Below are positions 1-7,643 of a DNA stretch of 64,000 nt, one piece after another. The notes beneath the pieces were generated by a model. The model was not told the origin of the DNA and ran no database searches. It worked only from the letters and a program-made list of their open reading frames with translations. Numbering within the stretch: position 1 is the first letter of the stretch; each line of letters begins with the position of its first letter. Both the position numbers and the translations under genes were made by a program. The DNA is taken from positions 558,501 through 622,500 of the forward strand of contig NZ_KK088653.1 of the NCBI RefSeq assembly GCF_000600975.2, given 5' to 3'. This DNA is from Limimaricola hongkongensis DSM 17492. GTDB lineage: Bacteria; Pseudomonadota; Alphaproteobacteria; Rhodobacterales; Rhodobacteraceae.

Positions 1-312
1 GCCGGTCTGAGCCAGGAAGCCCTGGCGACGCGGCTCGGGGTGGAGATCGCCACGCTGCAGGCCTGGGAAGACGACATGGACGAGCCGCGCGCGAACCGGT
101 TGCAGATGCTCGCGGGCATGCTCAACGTGTCGCTGAGCTGGCTCTTGACCGGGCGCGGCGACGGGCCGGAGGCGCCGGGCGAGACCGCGACGCCGGCGCT
201 GTCGGAGATCCTGTCGGAAATGCGGGTGCTGCGTGCCGAGATGATGCAGTCGGTCGAACGGTTGGCGATGCTGGAAAAGCGGCTCAAACGCAGCGCCGAG
301 ACCGGCTCGTGA
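1..312 (+). CDS. XRE-family helix-turn-helix regulator (5' end outside window)
   Basis: The frame is open from base 1, so the N-terminus lies outside the window; 103 residues are visible. The first ~50 visible residues are the later part of a lambda-repressor-like HTH: LSQEALATRLGV is the turn and recognition helix, and LQMLAGMLNVSLSWLLTG is the usual closing helix. The remaining ~45 residues are rich in Glu, Met, Arg and Leu and look like a short amphipathic coiled coil, possibly for dimerisation. The stop overlaps the GTG of sdhE (GTGA), so the two are probably co-transcribed and translationally coupled. A GTG at 40 is open in frame but would cut the HTH, so I do not use it as the start. 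The target genes cannot be read from the sequence. Confidence 0.75.
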   Translation, partial: AGLSQEALATRLGVEIATLQAWEDDMDEPRANRLQMLAGMLNVSLSWLLTGRGDGPEAPGETATPALSEILSEMRVLRAEMMQSVERLAMLEKRLKRSAETGS

Positions 313-614
313 GCGCGCTGCCGATCGAGCCCGCCGCCCCCGAGGACGAGCCGCGCGACACCCGCGAGCGGCGGCTGCGAATGCGGTCGATGCGGCGCGG
401 GATCAAGGAGATGGACCTGATCCTGCAGGATTTCGCGACCCGCCGGCTCAACGTGATGAGCGATGGCGATCTCGCGCTCTATGACCGGCTCTTGTCCGAG
501 AACGACCACGACATCTATGCGTGGGTCGCGGGCGCGAAGCCCGCGCCGGAGCGCTATGCCGCGCTGGTCGAAGAGATCGCGCAAGGCGCGCGCGGCGTGA
601 CCCGGCCGCGCTGA
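309..614 (+). CDS. sdhE: SdhE/Sdh5-type FAD assembly factor
   Basis: 101 residues. The family assists covalent flavinylation of the flavoprotein subunit of succinate dehydrogenase (and fumarate reductase) in the cytoplasm. The signature RGxxE is present as RGIKE at residues 30-34, followed by MD. The family's second conserved block appears as LLSENDHDIYAWV around residues 61-73. Length is typical; the N-terminal ~18 residues are an acidic, Pro-rich extension. The GTG start at 309 overlaps the upstream regulator's TGA by four bases. No sdh genes are visible nearby. The assignment rests on recognisable motifs and is firm. Confidence 0.88.
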   Translation: MSALPIEPAAPEDEPRDTRERRLRMRSMRRGIKEMDLILQDFATRRLNVMSDGDLALYDRLLSENDHDIYAWVAGAKPAPERYAALVEEIAQGARGVTRPR

Positions 615-691
615 GACGCCGCGCAATTTAACCGTTTCTTCGTCATTCTCCCGCATTTCTGCCTTCGGGCGGGCAGAACGGAGATTTGACG

Positions 692-1201
692 ATGAGCGTG
701 CATTCCAATTTGGCACCGGTGCTGCGCGACCCGCGCGACACCGCCTTCATGACCAGCTACCTCGACAGCCTGACGCTGGTGGAGCGCCTGCACCGGCTGT
801 TGCTCGACGTGATCAAGGACGAGTTCGAGCGCGTCGGCGTGATCGAGATCAACGCCGTGCAGGCGCTGTTGCTGTTCAATGTGGGCGAGAACGAGGTGAC
901 GGCGGGCGAGCTGAAATCGCGCGGCTATTACCAGGGCAGCAATGTCAGCTACAACCTCAAGAAGCTGGTCGAGGCGGGCTACATGCATCACAAGCGCTGT
1001 CAGATCGACCGCCGCTCGGTACGCGTGCGGCTCACCGACAAGGGCCGCCGCATCCGCGATATCGTCGACAAGCTGTTTTCCAGCCATGCCGCGGGCATGC
1101 TGTCGCGCGGGGTGCTCGACCAGTCCGGGATCGACGACATCACCATGTCGCTGCGGCGGATCGAGCGATACTGGACCGACCAGATCCGCTATATCTACTG
1201 A
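692..1201 (+). CDS. MarR-type winged-helix regulator, LdtR-like
   Basis: 169 residues. ATG at 692 is chosen because AACGGAGA lies about eight bases upstream; an in-frame TTG at 686 would bury that site. Residues ~65-125 form a winged helix: the recognition segment is SRGYYQGSNVSYNLKKLVEAGY, and the wing follows in CQIDRRSVRVRLTDKG. The C-terminal helix SLRRIERYWTDQIRYIY is of the dimerisation type. The pattern resembles LdtR, the alphaproteobacterial regulator linked to L,D-transpeptidase and osmotic stress genes; that specific link is inference. It is transcribed alone and converges on the glyoxalase gene. A GC hairpin without a T-tract lies between them at about 1202-1226. Confidence 0.75.
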   Translation: MSVHSNLAPVLRDPRDTAFMTSYLDSLTLVERLHRLLLDVIKDEFERVGVIEINAVQALLLFNVGENEVTAGELKSRGYYQGSNVSYNLKKLVEAGYMHHKRCQIDRRSVRVRLTDKGRRIRDIVDKLFSSHAAGMLSRGVLDQSGIDDITMSLRRIERYWTDQIRYIY

Positions 1202-1237
1202 CCCCGCCGTCGGGGCGGCGGCGGGGCCGGTCGCCTC

Positions 1238-1666
1238 TTACCAGTGGCCGGTGTTGCCCATGCTGGACCATGGCTCCTGCGGCGGCAGCGCGTCACCGGC
1301 CTGCAAAAGCTCGACCGACACGTTGTCGGGCGAGCGGACGAAGGCCATGTGGCCGTCGCGCGGCGGGCGGTTGATGGTCACGCCGTTCTCCTGAAGGTGG
1401 CGGCAGGTCTCGTAGATGTCGTCCACGCGGTAGGCGAGGTGGCCGAAATGGCGGCTGTCGGAGGGCAGCGCGTCGTCGCCGTCCCAGTTCCAGGTCAGCT
1501 CGACCGGGCATTCCTCCTGTCCGGGAGGCGCCATGAAGACAAGCGTGAAGCGCCCGCCCTCGCTCTCCTTGCGGCTGGTCTCCCTGAGCCCGAGCAGCTC
1601 GTAGAAGGCCATGCTCTTCTCGAGATCCTTCACGCGGACCATGGTGTGCAGATATGTCAATGCCAT
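1238..1666 (-). CDS. gloA: Glyoxalase I (lactoylglutathione lyase)
   Basis: 142 residues, one vicinal-oxygen-chelate domain. It isomerises the methylglyoxal-glutathione hemithioacetal to S-lactoylglutathione in the cytosol. The four metal ligands of the family can be placed at H7, E56, H76 and E119, close to the E. coli spacing. The start at 1666 (MALTYLHTMV) fits the conserved beta-strand at the protein's N-terminus; the longer open frame upstream has no homology and runs into the neighbour. It lies 65 bases downstream of the Slam-like gene on the same strand and could share its transcript. The C-terminal ~20 residues (Pro- and Trp-rich) extend past the E. coli enzyme. Metal preference (Ni versus Zn) cannot be read. 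Confidence 0.88.
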   Translation of the reverse strand: MALTYLHTMVRVKDLEKSMAFYELLGLRETSRKESEGGRFTLVFMAPPGQEECPVELTWNWDGDDALPSDSRHFGHLAYRVDDIYETCRHLQENGVTINRPPRDGHMAFVRSPDNVSVELLQAGDALPPQEPWSSMGNTGHW

Positions 1667-1731
1667 CGCATCTTGCCTTCCGTTGCGGTTCGCAGCGGAG
1701 ACTAGCATTCCTGCGGCCCGGGACCAGCCGA

Positions 1732-3090
1732 TCAGAAGCTCGACACCACGCCCAGGTCGAATTGCAGGACCCGTTCGTCGTAGAGATCGGCGTTCGACCA
1801 GTTGCGACCGGCCTCGAGGCCAAGCTCGGGGTGAAATCCCCATGCGCCGGTCGCGGGCAGCCCGATCCGGGCGGTGACGGTGCCGCGCCGATCCCGCCGT
1901 TCGCCCGCGACGTAATTGCTGCTGTCGAAATCGCGCCACTCGACCGAAGCGCCGAGGCCAAGCTCGGCAGGGCCGACGCTGTCCCCGAAATCGTAGTCAA
2001 AGCCAAGCGTCAGGCTTTCATGGCCGAGATCGGGGCGATCGGTTCGGGCCTCGCGCCAGTCGAACGAGACCGTCGCCCGGTCGCGGCCCAACCGGCGCGC
2101 GATATCGACGCCGATCCCCGGCGCCCACCAGCCATCGTCGAGATCGACCCGCTCGATCCGCGTCGTTTCTGCCGTCAGGCGCAGATCCGTCTCCGCGCCG
2201 ATTCCGAAGTTCCGCCGCGCGGCAAGACGCAGCCGGTCGGAGAGCGGCGCGTCGTCATAGGCGTTGCGTGTCGCGTGCAGGGAAATTTCCGCCGGGCCGC
2301 TCCAGCTCTCGGGCCGCCACGCATGCACCAGCCCCAGCCCGAAGCTGGCCTGCGCATAATCGCTGCCCCGCGCCTCGGGCGCCTGCCGTCGCGCCGTCGC
2401 GCTCAGCGCATGGGTCTGACCCGAAAGCCGCAGTTCTGCCGAGGTCGCCGACCGGGCATCGGCCCGCAGCCTGTAGCGCAGCGCGGTATGGGCGGAGAAG
2501 GTGACGCCCGACAGGGCGCGCGCATCGCCCGAGAGGTCGAATTCAAAGGGCAGGCCGGGCAGGCGGAGGCTGTCGTTCTCGCTGCCGCCATTGACGTTTG
2601 AGGAAGGCGCCGCGCCGAAGCCGAGCTGCACCGAAAGCGGGTTGCGCGCGCGCAAAGCGCGGTAATCGCGCGCGACGGCGGCCCGGGCGGCAGCGCCGGG
2701 CGCGTCGGGCAGGGCGCGCCGAAGCCAGATCTGCGCGCGGGTGAACGCACCGGCCTGCGTATGGCCCAACGCGACGATGCGCGCGGCGCGGAACCGGGCG
2801 GGGCCTTCGACCAACGGATAGGCGCGCGCGGCCCGAAGGCGCGCTTCATCGAACGCGTCGTCCAGCAGCGCTGCTTCGGCCGCGATCATCAGAGCCGTGG
2901 GCTCATCGGGGTCGGCTTCCAGCATCAGACCGGTCAGCGCTGCGGCCTGCTCCATGCGCCCCTCAGCCATTGCTGTCACCGCCATGCCGCGCAGCTGCGC
3001 GAGCGAGGCAGACGAAGCCGGTGCTGCAAGCACAGCAGTGGGTGGCGCCAGCCACAGCGCCGCCGCGAGAAGCATCCGAAGGCGGGGCAT
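1732..3090 (-). CDS. Surface lipoprotein assembly modifier (Slam/T11SS outer-membrane protein)
   Basis: 452 residues. A signal peptide (residues ~1-24, [16 protein letters not shown]...) is followed by an alpha-helical TPR-like region (~30-150) and a long beta-strand-rich domain that ends in the aromatic C-terminus FDLGVVSSF, typical of outer-membrane barrels. The DUF560/SlaM architecture is TPR plus a 14-strand barrel; length fits. Such proteins move lipoproteins or secreted proteins across the outer membrane. The ATG at 3090 overlaps the lipoprotein's TGA (TGATG), so cargo and translocator are translationally coupled, with the cargo first. The gene order is the strongest support for the function. 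A TTG one codon upstream is less likely as start. An unrelated TPR-barrel porin cannot be fully excluded. Confidence 0.78.
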   Translation of the reverse strand: MPRLRMLLAAALWLAPPTAVLAAPASSASLAQLRGMAVTAMAEGRMEQAAALTGLMLEADPDEPTALMIAAEAALLDDAFDEARLRAARAYPLVEGPARFRAARIVALGHTQAGAFTRAQIWLRRALPDAPGAAARAAVARDYRALRARNPLSVQLGFGAAPSSNVNGGSENDSLRLPGLPFEFDLSGDARALSGVTFSAHTALRYRLRADARSATSAELRLSGQTHALSATARRQAPEARGSDYAQASFGLGLVHAWRPESWSGPAEISLHATRNAYDDAPLSDRLRLAARRNFGIGAETDLRLTAETTRIERVDLDDGWWAPGIGVDIARRLGRDRATVSFDWREARTDRPDLGHESLTLGFDYDFGDSVGPAELGLGASVEWRDFDSSNYVAGERRDRRGTVTARIGLPATGAWGFHPELGLEAGRNWSNADLYDERVLQFDLGVVSSF

Positions 3091-4175
3091 CAATCGCGGT
3101 AAGCCGTGAAACCGCCCGTTTCCTGTGCGGTGACGCCTTCAAAACGCGGATCATCCGATTCCATGACGAGGACACCCGTCACTTCGCCACCCCGCCCGAG
3201 ATCGCCGCTGAGAACGCCGTAATATTCGCCGGATTCGTAGTCCTCCGCCCTGCCATCGACGAGGACGGAACTGGTCAGGGTGCCGATGATCTCGCCATTC
3301 GGCGTCGAGGCAGCGTTCGAGAGGACGAAGCGCGCTGTCGGCAGGTCGAGAATGGCGCGGTCCGACAGATCGGTCTGGCGGGTGCCGTCGGTGGTCACCT
3401 CGATCTCGCGCCCATTCGCGTAAAAGGCCCGGCGGTTGGACAGGGTGCCGCGGACGCCGTCGGAGGCATTGAAATCGGCGAAATCGACGAGGATCTCCAT
3501 ATCGCCGGTGGTCAATTCCTGTCCGCCGATGCCGTCGAATACCCGAAGCCCCGCGTAATCGCCGCGAAACGCGGCCTGACCGGTCTCGGGGATCTCGACT
3601 CCGCCATTGCGCTCGTAGAGGAACCCGCCAAAGCCGTAGCCTCTGAAATCGGCGCTGCGCACGATCGTGAACCGGGTCTGGGGCAGCCGCTCGCCCGCCA
3701 CGCGCACGGTGTTGCGGCTTTCGCCATAGATCGCGCGATAGTCGATCTGGTCGATATCCGACCCGGTGGCGCTATCATCCACCGAATTGGCGCTCTGGAA
3801 CACGGCGAACCCATTCAACGTCGATGGACCCCGGCGGGCGGGGTCGTAGGGTTCGGTTCCGTCGAAGGCGAGATTGTCGACCTCAAGGCGCCCGGATCGC
3901 AGGGCAACGCGGCGCACGAAACCGCCCGCATCCTCGCTTTCGGGCTCGAACCGGACAATCGACCGGTCGGGTTCGGGGTCGGGGGTGCCGGGCAGCAACC
4001 GTTCGCTACTGCCGAAGCCATCGCCGGGATCGACGCCATCATCGCCGTCGCCGTCATTGCCCCCGTTACTGCCGCCGCCATCGGTCACGGCGGTGTCTTC
4101 GAACTCGAAGGGTTGCCCGTCGCCGCAGGCGGCAAGCAGCGCAAGCAGCGCGGTGGCGGAGAGAAGGCGGATCAT
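3090..4175 (-). CDS. TbpB-like surface lipoprotein, probable Slam cargo
   Basis: 361 residues. A lipoprotein signal ends in the lipobox LLAAC with Cys17. An Asp/Gly/Asn-rich tether follows (residues ~33-56), then a beta-rich body. The last ~60 residues ([21 protein letters not shown]...) match the C-terminal eight-stranded barrel of transferrin-binding-protein-B-like lipoproteins, which is the part Slam proteins recognise. The ATG at 4175 has GAGGA about eight bases upstream. It is the first gene of the pair and its stop overlaps the Slam-like start. The ligand is unknown; iron, haem or an adhesion partner are all possible, and no TonB-dependent receptor is adjacent in the window. Confidence 0.75.
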   Translation of the reverse strand: MIRLLSATALLALLAACGDGQPFEFEDTAVTDGGGSNGGNDGDGDDGVDPGDGFGSSERLLPGTPDPEPDRSIVRFEPESEDAGGFVRRVALRSGRLEVDNLAFDGTEPYDPARRGPSTLNGFAVFQSANSVDDSATGSDIDQIDYRAIYGESRNTVRVAGERLPQTRFTIVRSADFRGYGFGGFLYERNGGVEIPETGQAAFRGDYAGLRVFDGIGGQELTTGDMEILVDFADFNASDGVRGTLSNRRAFYANGREIEVTTDGTRQTDLSDRAILDLPTARFVLSNAASTPNGEIIGTLTSSVLVDGRAEDYESGEYYGVLSGDLGRGGEVTGVLVMESDDPRFEGVTAQETGGFTAYRD

Positions 4176-4272
4176 GGCGGGTCCTCGGGGGTGTGGGCGT
4201 GGTCTCGACCCTCCGGGAGGGCCGGGGGCAAGTCAACGCGCGGGGTGCAACCTGCGGGGCGGGGGGCGGGGA

Positions 4273-4302
4273 TTGTTCCCTTGCCGCCACGCCTCGTCTA
4301 AG
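4273..4302 (+). promoter_or_regulatory. Candidate thyX promoter
   Basis: TTGTTC and TCTAAG are separated by 18 bases, about 35 bases before the thyX ATG. The spacing is right but the -10 is poor, so this is tentative. Confidence 0.3.
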
Positions 4303-4335
4303 AGGGGGCTGCAGCCGATCCAGAGGAGACCCCCC

Positions 4336-5241
4336 ATGCCGCTGACGCCCGAGCAGGACGCCGAGATTGCCGATCTGCGCGCCACCCCCCGACCGACCCT
4401 GCGCGCCGTCTCCGAAGGGGCCGAGGCGCATCTCTACGTCCCCAAGCCGGTGCTCGACCACGGCTTCGTGCGGATGATCGACTACATGGGCGACGACGCC
4501 GCGATCTGCCAGGCGGCGCGCGTCAGCTACGGGCGCGGCACCAAGTCGGTGCAGAACGACGAAGGGCTGATCCGCTACCTGATGCGGCACTGGCACTCGA
4601 CCCCGTTCGAGATGTGCGAGCTGAAGCTGCACGTGAAGCTGCCCGTCTTCGTCGCGCGCCAGTGGATCCGCCACCGCATGGCCAACGTCAACGAATACTC
4701 CGCCCGCTACTCGATCCTCGACCGGGAGTTCTACATCCCGCGCGCCGAAGACCTCGCCGCGCAGTCGCGCCAGAACAACCAGGGCCGGGGCGATGTGCTG
4801 GGCGCGGAAGAATCGGCCCGCGTGCTCGACTGGCTGCGCGAGGACGCGCACCGGGCCTATGACCACTACGAGGCGATGATCTCCGATGACGGCCAGCAGG
4901 GCGTGGCGCGCGAACTCGCTCGGATGAACCTCCCCGCCAACATCTACACGCAGTGGTACTGGAAGGTGGATCTGCACAACCTGTTCCACTTCCTGCGGCT
5001 CAGGGCGGACAGCCACGCGCAATACGAGATCCGGGTCTATGCGGACGCGATCTGCGAGATGGTCAAGGACTGGGTGCCCGCCGCCTACCGCGCCTTCGAG
5101 GAGTATCGCCTCGGGGGGGTGACGCTTTCAGCTTCCGGTGTAGAGTGCCTGCGTCGGATGCTCGCTGGGGAGGAGGTGACTCAGGAGACGTCCGGGATGA
5201 GTGGTAGGGAGTGGCGGGAGTTTATGGAAATTGTGGAATGA
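4336..5241 (+). CDS. thyX: Flavin-dependent thymidylate synthase ThyX
   Basis: 301 residues. It methylates dUMP to dTMP using methylene-tetrahydrofolate, FAD and NADPH, releasing tetrahydrofolate. The family motif RHRxxxxNExSxR is present as [13 protein letters not shown] (~residues 113-125), and the later active-site block NLFHFLRLR is intact. The start at 4336 has GAGGAG eight bases upstream. Oddity: from about 5120 the codon usage changes abruptly to AT-richer codons (GTA, AGT, GGA, GAA) though the C-terminal protein sequence stays plausible ([14 protein letters not shown]). The stop overlaps the ATG of the DUF262 gene (ATGA). The 3' end therefore seems to belong to the adjoining foreign islet. 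The protein should be functional. Confidence 0.93.
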   Translation: MPLTPEQDAEIADLRATPRPTLRAVSEGAEAHLYVPKPVLDHGFVRMIDYMGDDAAICQAARVSYGRGTKSVQNDEGLIRYLMRHWHSTPFEMCELKLHVKLPVFVARQWIRHRMANVNEYSARYSILDREFYIPRAEDLAAQSRQNNQGRGDVLGAEESARVLDWLREDAHRAYDHYEAMISDDGQQGVARELARMNLPANIYTQWYWKVDLHNLFHFLRLRADSHAQYEIRVYADAICEMVKDWVPAAYRAFEEYRLGGVTLSASGVECLRRMLAGEEVTQETSGMSGREWREFMEIVE

Positions 5242-6401
5242 CTAACTCAATACTTGCGGCTGAAATTGAGAAAGCAAGTCGATCTGTATCTACAGATTCG
5301 TTTGATATGACCTTGGGTGAAGTTGTTAATCTGTATAGAGATGGGGATCTTGTAATCAATCCCGATTTCCAGAGGTTTTTTCGATGGGATATTGGTAGAA
5401 AGTCGAGACTCATCGAGTCCCTCCTTGTTCGGATACCTCTCCCACCAATATTTGTTTTCGAACTGGAGAATAGCAGGTATGAAGTTATTGACGGCCTGCA
5501 AAGGCTGTCGACTATATTGGAGTTTATGGGTGAACTAAAGGACCCCGAGACAAACCTTCCTAGGCAACCAATGCCTCTAGTCGGCACCCAGTATTTGGAA
5601 GCGCTTTCTGGGGCTTTTTGGTCGGAAGATCTATTGAAGGCATACCAGAGCACAAGGGAAGTAGACGGCGAAATAGATTTTAAGCCGTATTTCTTTGATA
5701 GTGACTTGCAGAGGTCAATCAAGAGAACGAAAATAGGCCTTCAAGTCCTCGAGAAAAAGAGTGACCATAAAAGTAAGTACGACCTATTTCAGAGGCTTAA
5801 TAGTGGAGGGCTGTCAGCGAATGCACAGGAGCTTCGGAACTGCACTGTAATAATGAGTAGTCCTGAGTTCTATGCTAGAATGCAGGCCTTGACGAGGAAT
5901 CAAGATTTTATTGATATGATTCCGATGGAGGAAGCTTCTCGTCTGAAATCGAACGATTACGAGCAGATTTCGAGAATAATTTCTTTCGGCTTTATAGACT
6001 ATACGCCGGGCACTGATATAGAAGATTTTGTAAATAAGAGCTTGGTGTCAATCGCTGTAGACGAAACGTCGGAGCGGCAGGCGGAAATTGAGGCTAAAGT
6101 CGTAAATACCTTTTCGCTTATCAGGGGAGCTATTGGGAAAGACGGCCTTCGTCCATTCGACGGCGAGGAGTTTCGTGGTCGCATTGGGCGTACATCTATT
6201 GAAATAATCTTCCTGGGAGTTTTGTACAACTTGGAAAAAATATCTTCTCTAGGCGATCCAGAAGGCTTCGTTGTTGAAAAGGCCAAGATGTTCTGGATGT
6301 CTGGGGAGGCGACTACATTTACGGCCGCAGGAGTTAGTGGAACGGACCGGGTGGCTAGGACAATTCCCTATGGGAGGAAGATGTTTGACCCAGAGGGATG
6401 A
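5238..6401 (+). CDS. DUF262 (GmrSD N-terminal-like, ParB/Srx fold) protein
   Basis: 387 residues. The N-terminal half has the DUF262 pattern: [10 protein letters not shown] (residues 41-50), then [17 protein letters not shown], then DGLQRLST (85-92), a variant of the DGQQR motif of this ParB/sulfiredoxin-like fold. In GmrS and BrxU the motif acts in NTP hydrolysis; here Leu replaces the first Gln. There is no C-terminal DUF1524 HNH nuclease, so the protein is the sensor or NTPase half only. It starts at the ATG overlapping thyX's TGA and overlaps the HEPN gene by 17 bases, suggesting one transcript. Codon use is AT-rich, unlike its neighbours, pointing to recent transfer. Probable role: regulatory partner of the HEPN protein in anti-phage defence (inference). 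Confidence 0.85.
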   Translation: MTNSILAAEIEKASRSVSTDSFDMTLGEVVNLYRDGDLVINPDFQRFFRWDIGRKSRLIESLLVRIPLPPIFVFELENSRYEVIDGLQRLSTILEFMGELKDPETNLPRQPMPLVGTQYLEALSGAFWSEDLLKAYQSTREVDGEIDFKPYFFDSDLQRSIKRTKIGLQVLEKKSDHKSKYDLFQRLNSGGLSANAQELRNCTVIMSSPEFYARMQALTRNQDFIDMIPMEEASRLKSNDYEQISRIISFGFIDYTPGTDIEDFVNKSLVSIAVDETSERQAEIEAKVVNTFSLIRGAIGKDGLRPFDGEEFRGRIGRTSIEIIFLGVLYNLEKISSLGDPEGFVVEKAKMFWMSGEATTFTAAGVSGTDRVARTIPYGRKMFDPEG

Positions 6402-7044
6402 GTTCTTTCTAAGTAAGCTTTCTACTAGATTGCAGGAGGAAATCAATTGGAGGGTCATTGAGTGCTCGCAGTATATACGAAGCTTGGACTTAGTCGACGC
6501 CTCTAAAAAAGCCCCGCTGTTGAGGGCGGGGGTACCGTTTTTTTATGCCCACTGGGAGGGTTACTTTGTATTTGCGGCAAATAGCTATTTAGACTACATT
6601 TCTAATCTAAAGATGCCGCTGTCGTCTTTGCGGGATAACTTTTGGGCCCTTCAAATGATGAAGGGCAACGATCATCGAAGTATCAATTCGGAAACCCAGC
6701 TCTACAAGTTTTTGGAAAGGATGAGGCAAGAGCCGGATTCGTCTTTTCGCGCTGGCAGATTTGAAAAGATCAAAGGAAGGTCCAACCTTAGATATGAAGT
6801 CGTAGAGTATTCATGCATGGTCATGGGGGTGGACGGATCTTCATATAGACCTTATTCAAGTTTCATAGACGAAGATCTCTGCGATGTCCGAAACAGTATC
6901 GCCCATGGATCTGCCTTAAAGGTAAAAGAGGAAGACGTGATTTCAGTTCGGGATAAAGTCCTCGAACTAATGCGCGTCTCCCTCAATGAGTTCGAAAATG
7001 CTGCAATTGAAGGAAGGTTCAAGAAACTCTCTCCTGTTACCTAA
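6385..7044 (+). CDS. HEPN-domain protein (MAE_28990/MAE_18760-like), putative RNase effector
   Basis: 219 residues. The start is taken as TTG at 6385 ([11 protein letters not shown]...), four bases after GGAGGAAG; an earlier start would lie well inside the DUF262 gene. A conserved block GVPFFYAHWEGYFVFA (residues ~49-64) matches the MAE_28990-type HEPN family. The HEPN catalytic motif Rx4H is present near the C-terminus as RNSIAHG (R169, H174). HEPN proteins of this kind usually cleave RNA, often as toxins or abortive-infection effectors. The stop codon overlaps the stop of the convergent cold-shock gene. The activity and the partnership with DUF262 are inference from motif and context; the family call is fairly firm. 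Confidence 0.8.
   Translation: MTQRDEFFLSKLSTRLQEEINWRVIECSQYIRSLDLVDASKKAPLLRAGVPFFYAHWEGYFVFAANSYLDYISNLKMPLSSLRDNFWALQMMKGNDHRSINSETQLYKFLERMRQEPDSSFRAGRFEKIKGRSNLRYEVVEYSCMVMGVDGSSYRPYSSFIDEDLCDVRNSIAHGSALKVKEEDVISVRDKVLELMRVSLNEFENAAIEGRFKKLSPVT
6505..6544. other. Terminator-like hairpin inside the HEPN coding sequence
   Basis: CCCCGC at 6512-6517 and GCGGGG at 6526-6531 form a 6-bp stem. Six A's lie just left (6505-6510) and seven T's lie a few bases right (6538-6544). On the minus strand this reads stem-C-TTTTTT, a reasonable intrinsic terminator facing transcription from the cold-shock gene. On the plus strand the T-run is offset by six bases. It may be chance within coding sequence. 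Confidence 0.35.
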
Positions 7045-7247
7045 ACCTTCTTCAAATTCCCCGCCATCTCGCGCCCGTCGCGCCCCTCGATCAGATCGAA
7101 CTCCACCGGCTCGTCATCGGCCAACCCGGTAAGCCCCGACCGCTCGACCGCCGAGATGTGGACGAAGATGTCCTTGCCGCCATCCTCCGGCGCGATGAAT
7201 CCATAGCCCTTGGTGGTGTTGAACCATTTCACGGTGCCCTTCGGCAT
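7041..7247 (-). CDS. Cold-shock domain protein (CspA family)
   Basis: 68 residues, a single OB-fold RNA chaperone. RNP1 is KGYGFIAP and RNP2 is DIFVHIS. The ATG at 7247 (MPKGTVKWF) is preceded by GGGAGA at good spacing; the open frame extends upstream but without family similarity. The stop TAG shares CTAA (7041-7044) with the stop of the convergent HEPN gene, so the native/foreign boundary falls on this codon. Whether it is cold-induced or constitutive cannot be judged. Confidence 0.93.
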   Translation of the reverse strand: MPKGTVKWFNTTKGYGFIAPEDGGKDIFVHISAVERSGLTGLADDEPVEFDLIEGRDGREMAGNLKKV

Positions 7248-7346
7248 GGCACGTTCTCCCGTCACTTTCAGTCCGACCGCACGCCTTGCGGTTGACACGG
7301 ACTCTAGGGCGCGACACCGAAAGGCAAATCACGATTGGAGAAAAAC

Positions 7347-7643
7347 ATGCGGGTTCTGGGCCTGAAGAACTGTGACAAGACGCGCGCCGCGATGAAGGCG
7401 CTCAAGGCACAGGGGCACGATCCGGTGCTGGTCGACGTGCGGGCCGAGCCGCTGGCGGCAGAGGAACGCGAGGCGATCGTCGCGGCCTTTGGCGACCGCG
7501 CGATCAACCGGTCCTCGACCACGTGGCGCGGGCTGTCGGATGACGAAAAAGCCCGGCCAGTGGCCGGGCTTCTGGAGGATCACCCGGCGCTTCTGAAGCG
7601 CCCGGTGATCGAAGAGGGCGGGGTCTACCGCCAGGGTCTCTAG
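7347..7643 (+). CDS. ArsC/Spx/YffB-family thioredoxin-fold protein
   Basis: 98 residues. The thioredoxin-like ArsC fold starts with [15 protein letters not shown]; the single catalytic-type Cys is C9 (NCDK), as in YffB-type proteins rather than the CxxC of Spx. The C-terminal block [12 protein letters not shown] is the family's conserved segment containing the arginine before the cis-proline-like turn. The ATG at 7347 has GGAG six bases upstream. The stop shares CTAG with the thrS stop on the other strand. YffB-like proteins are thought to be glutathione-dependent reductases; a true arsenate reductase role is unproven and no ars operon is present. Confidence 0.78.
   Translation: MRVLGLKNCDKTRAAMKALKAQGHDPVLVDVRAEPLAAEEREAIVAAFGDRAINRSSTTWRGLSDDEKARPVAGLLEDHPALLKRPVIEEGGVYRQGL

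Larger units (their letters stand above)
5120..7040. other. AT-rich genomic islet between thyX and the cold-shock gene
   Basis: Base composition drops sharply from about 5120 and returns to the GC-rich background at the stop codon of the cold-shock gene (~7045). The segment holds only the DUF262 and HEPN genes plus the last ~120 bases of thyX. No integrase, transposase, terminal inverted repeat or target-site duplication was seen. The boundaries coincide with two stop codons, which suggests replacement by homologous recombination or very precise insertion. GC values were judged by eye. Confidence 0.65.

Noticed and set aside
1202-1226. Hairpin between the MarR-like and gloA genes
   Set aside because: A GC stem is present but neither strand has a T-tract, so it is not called a terminator.
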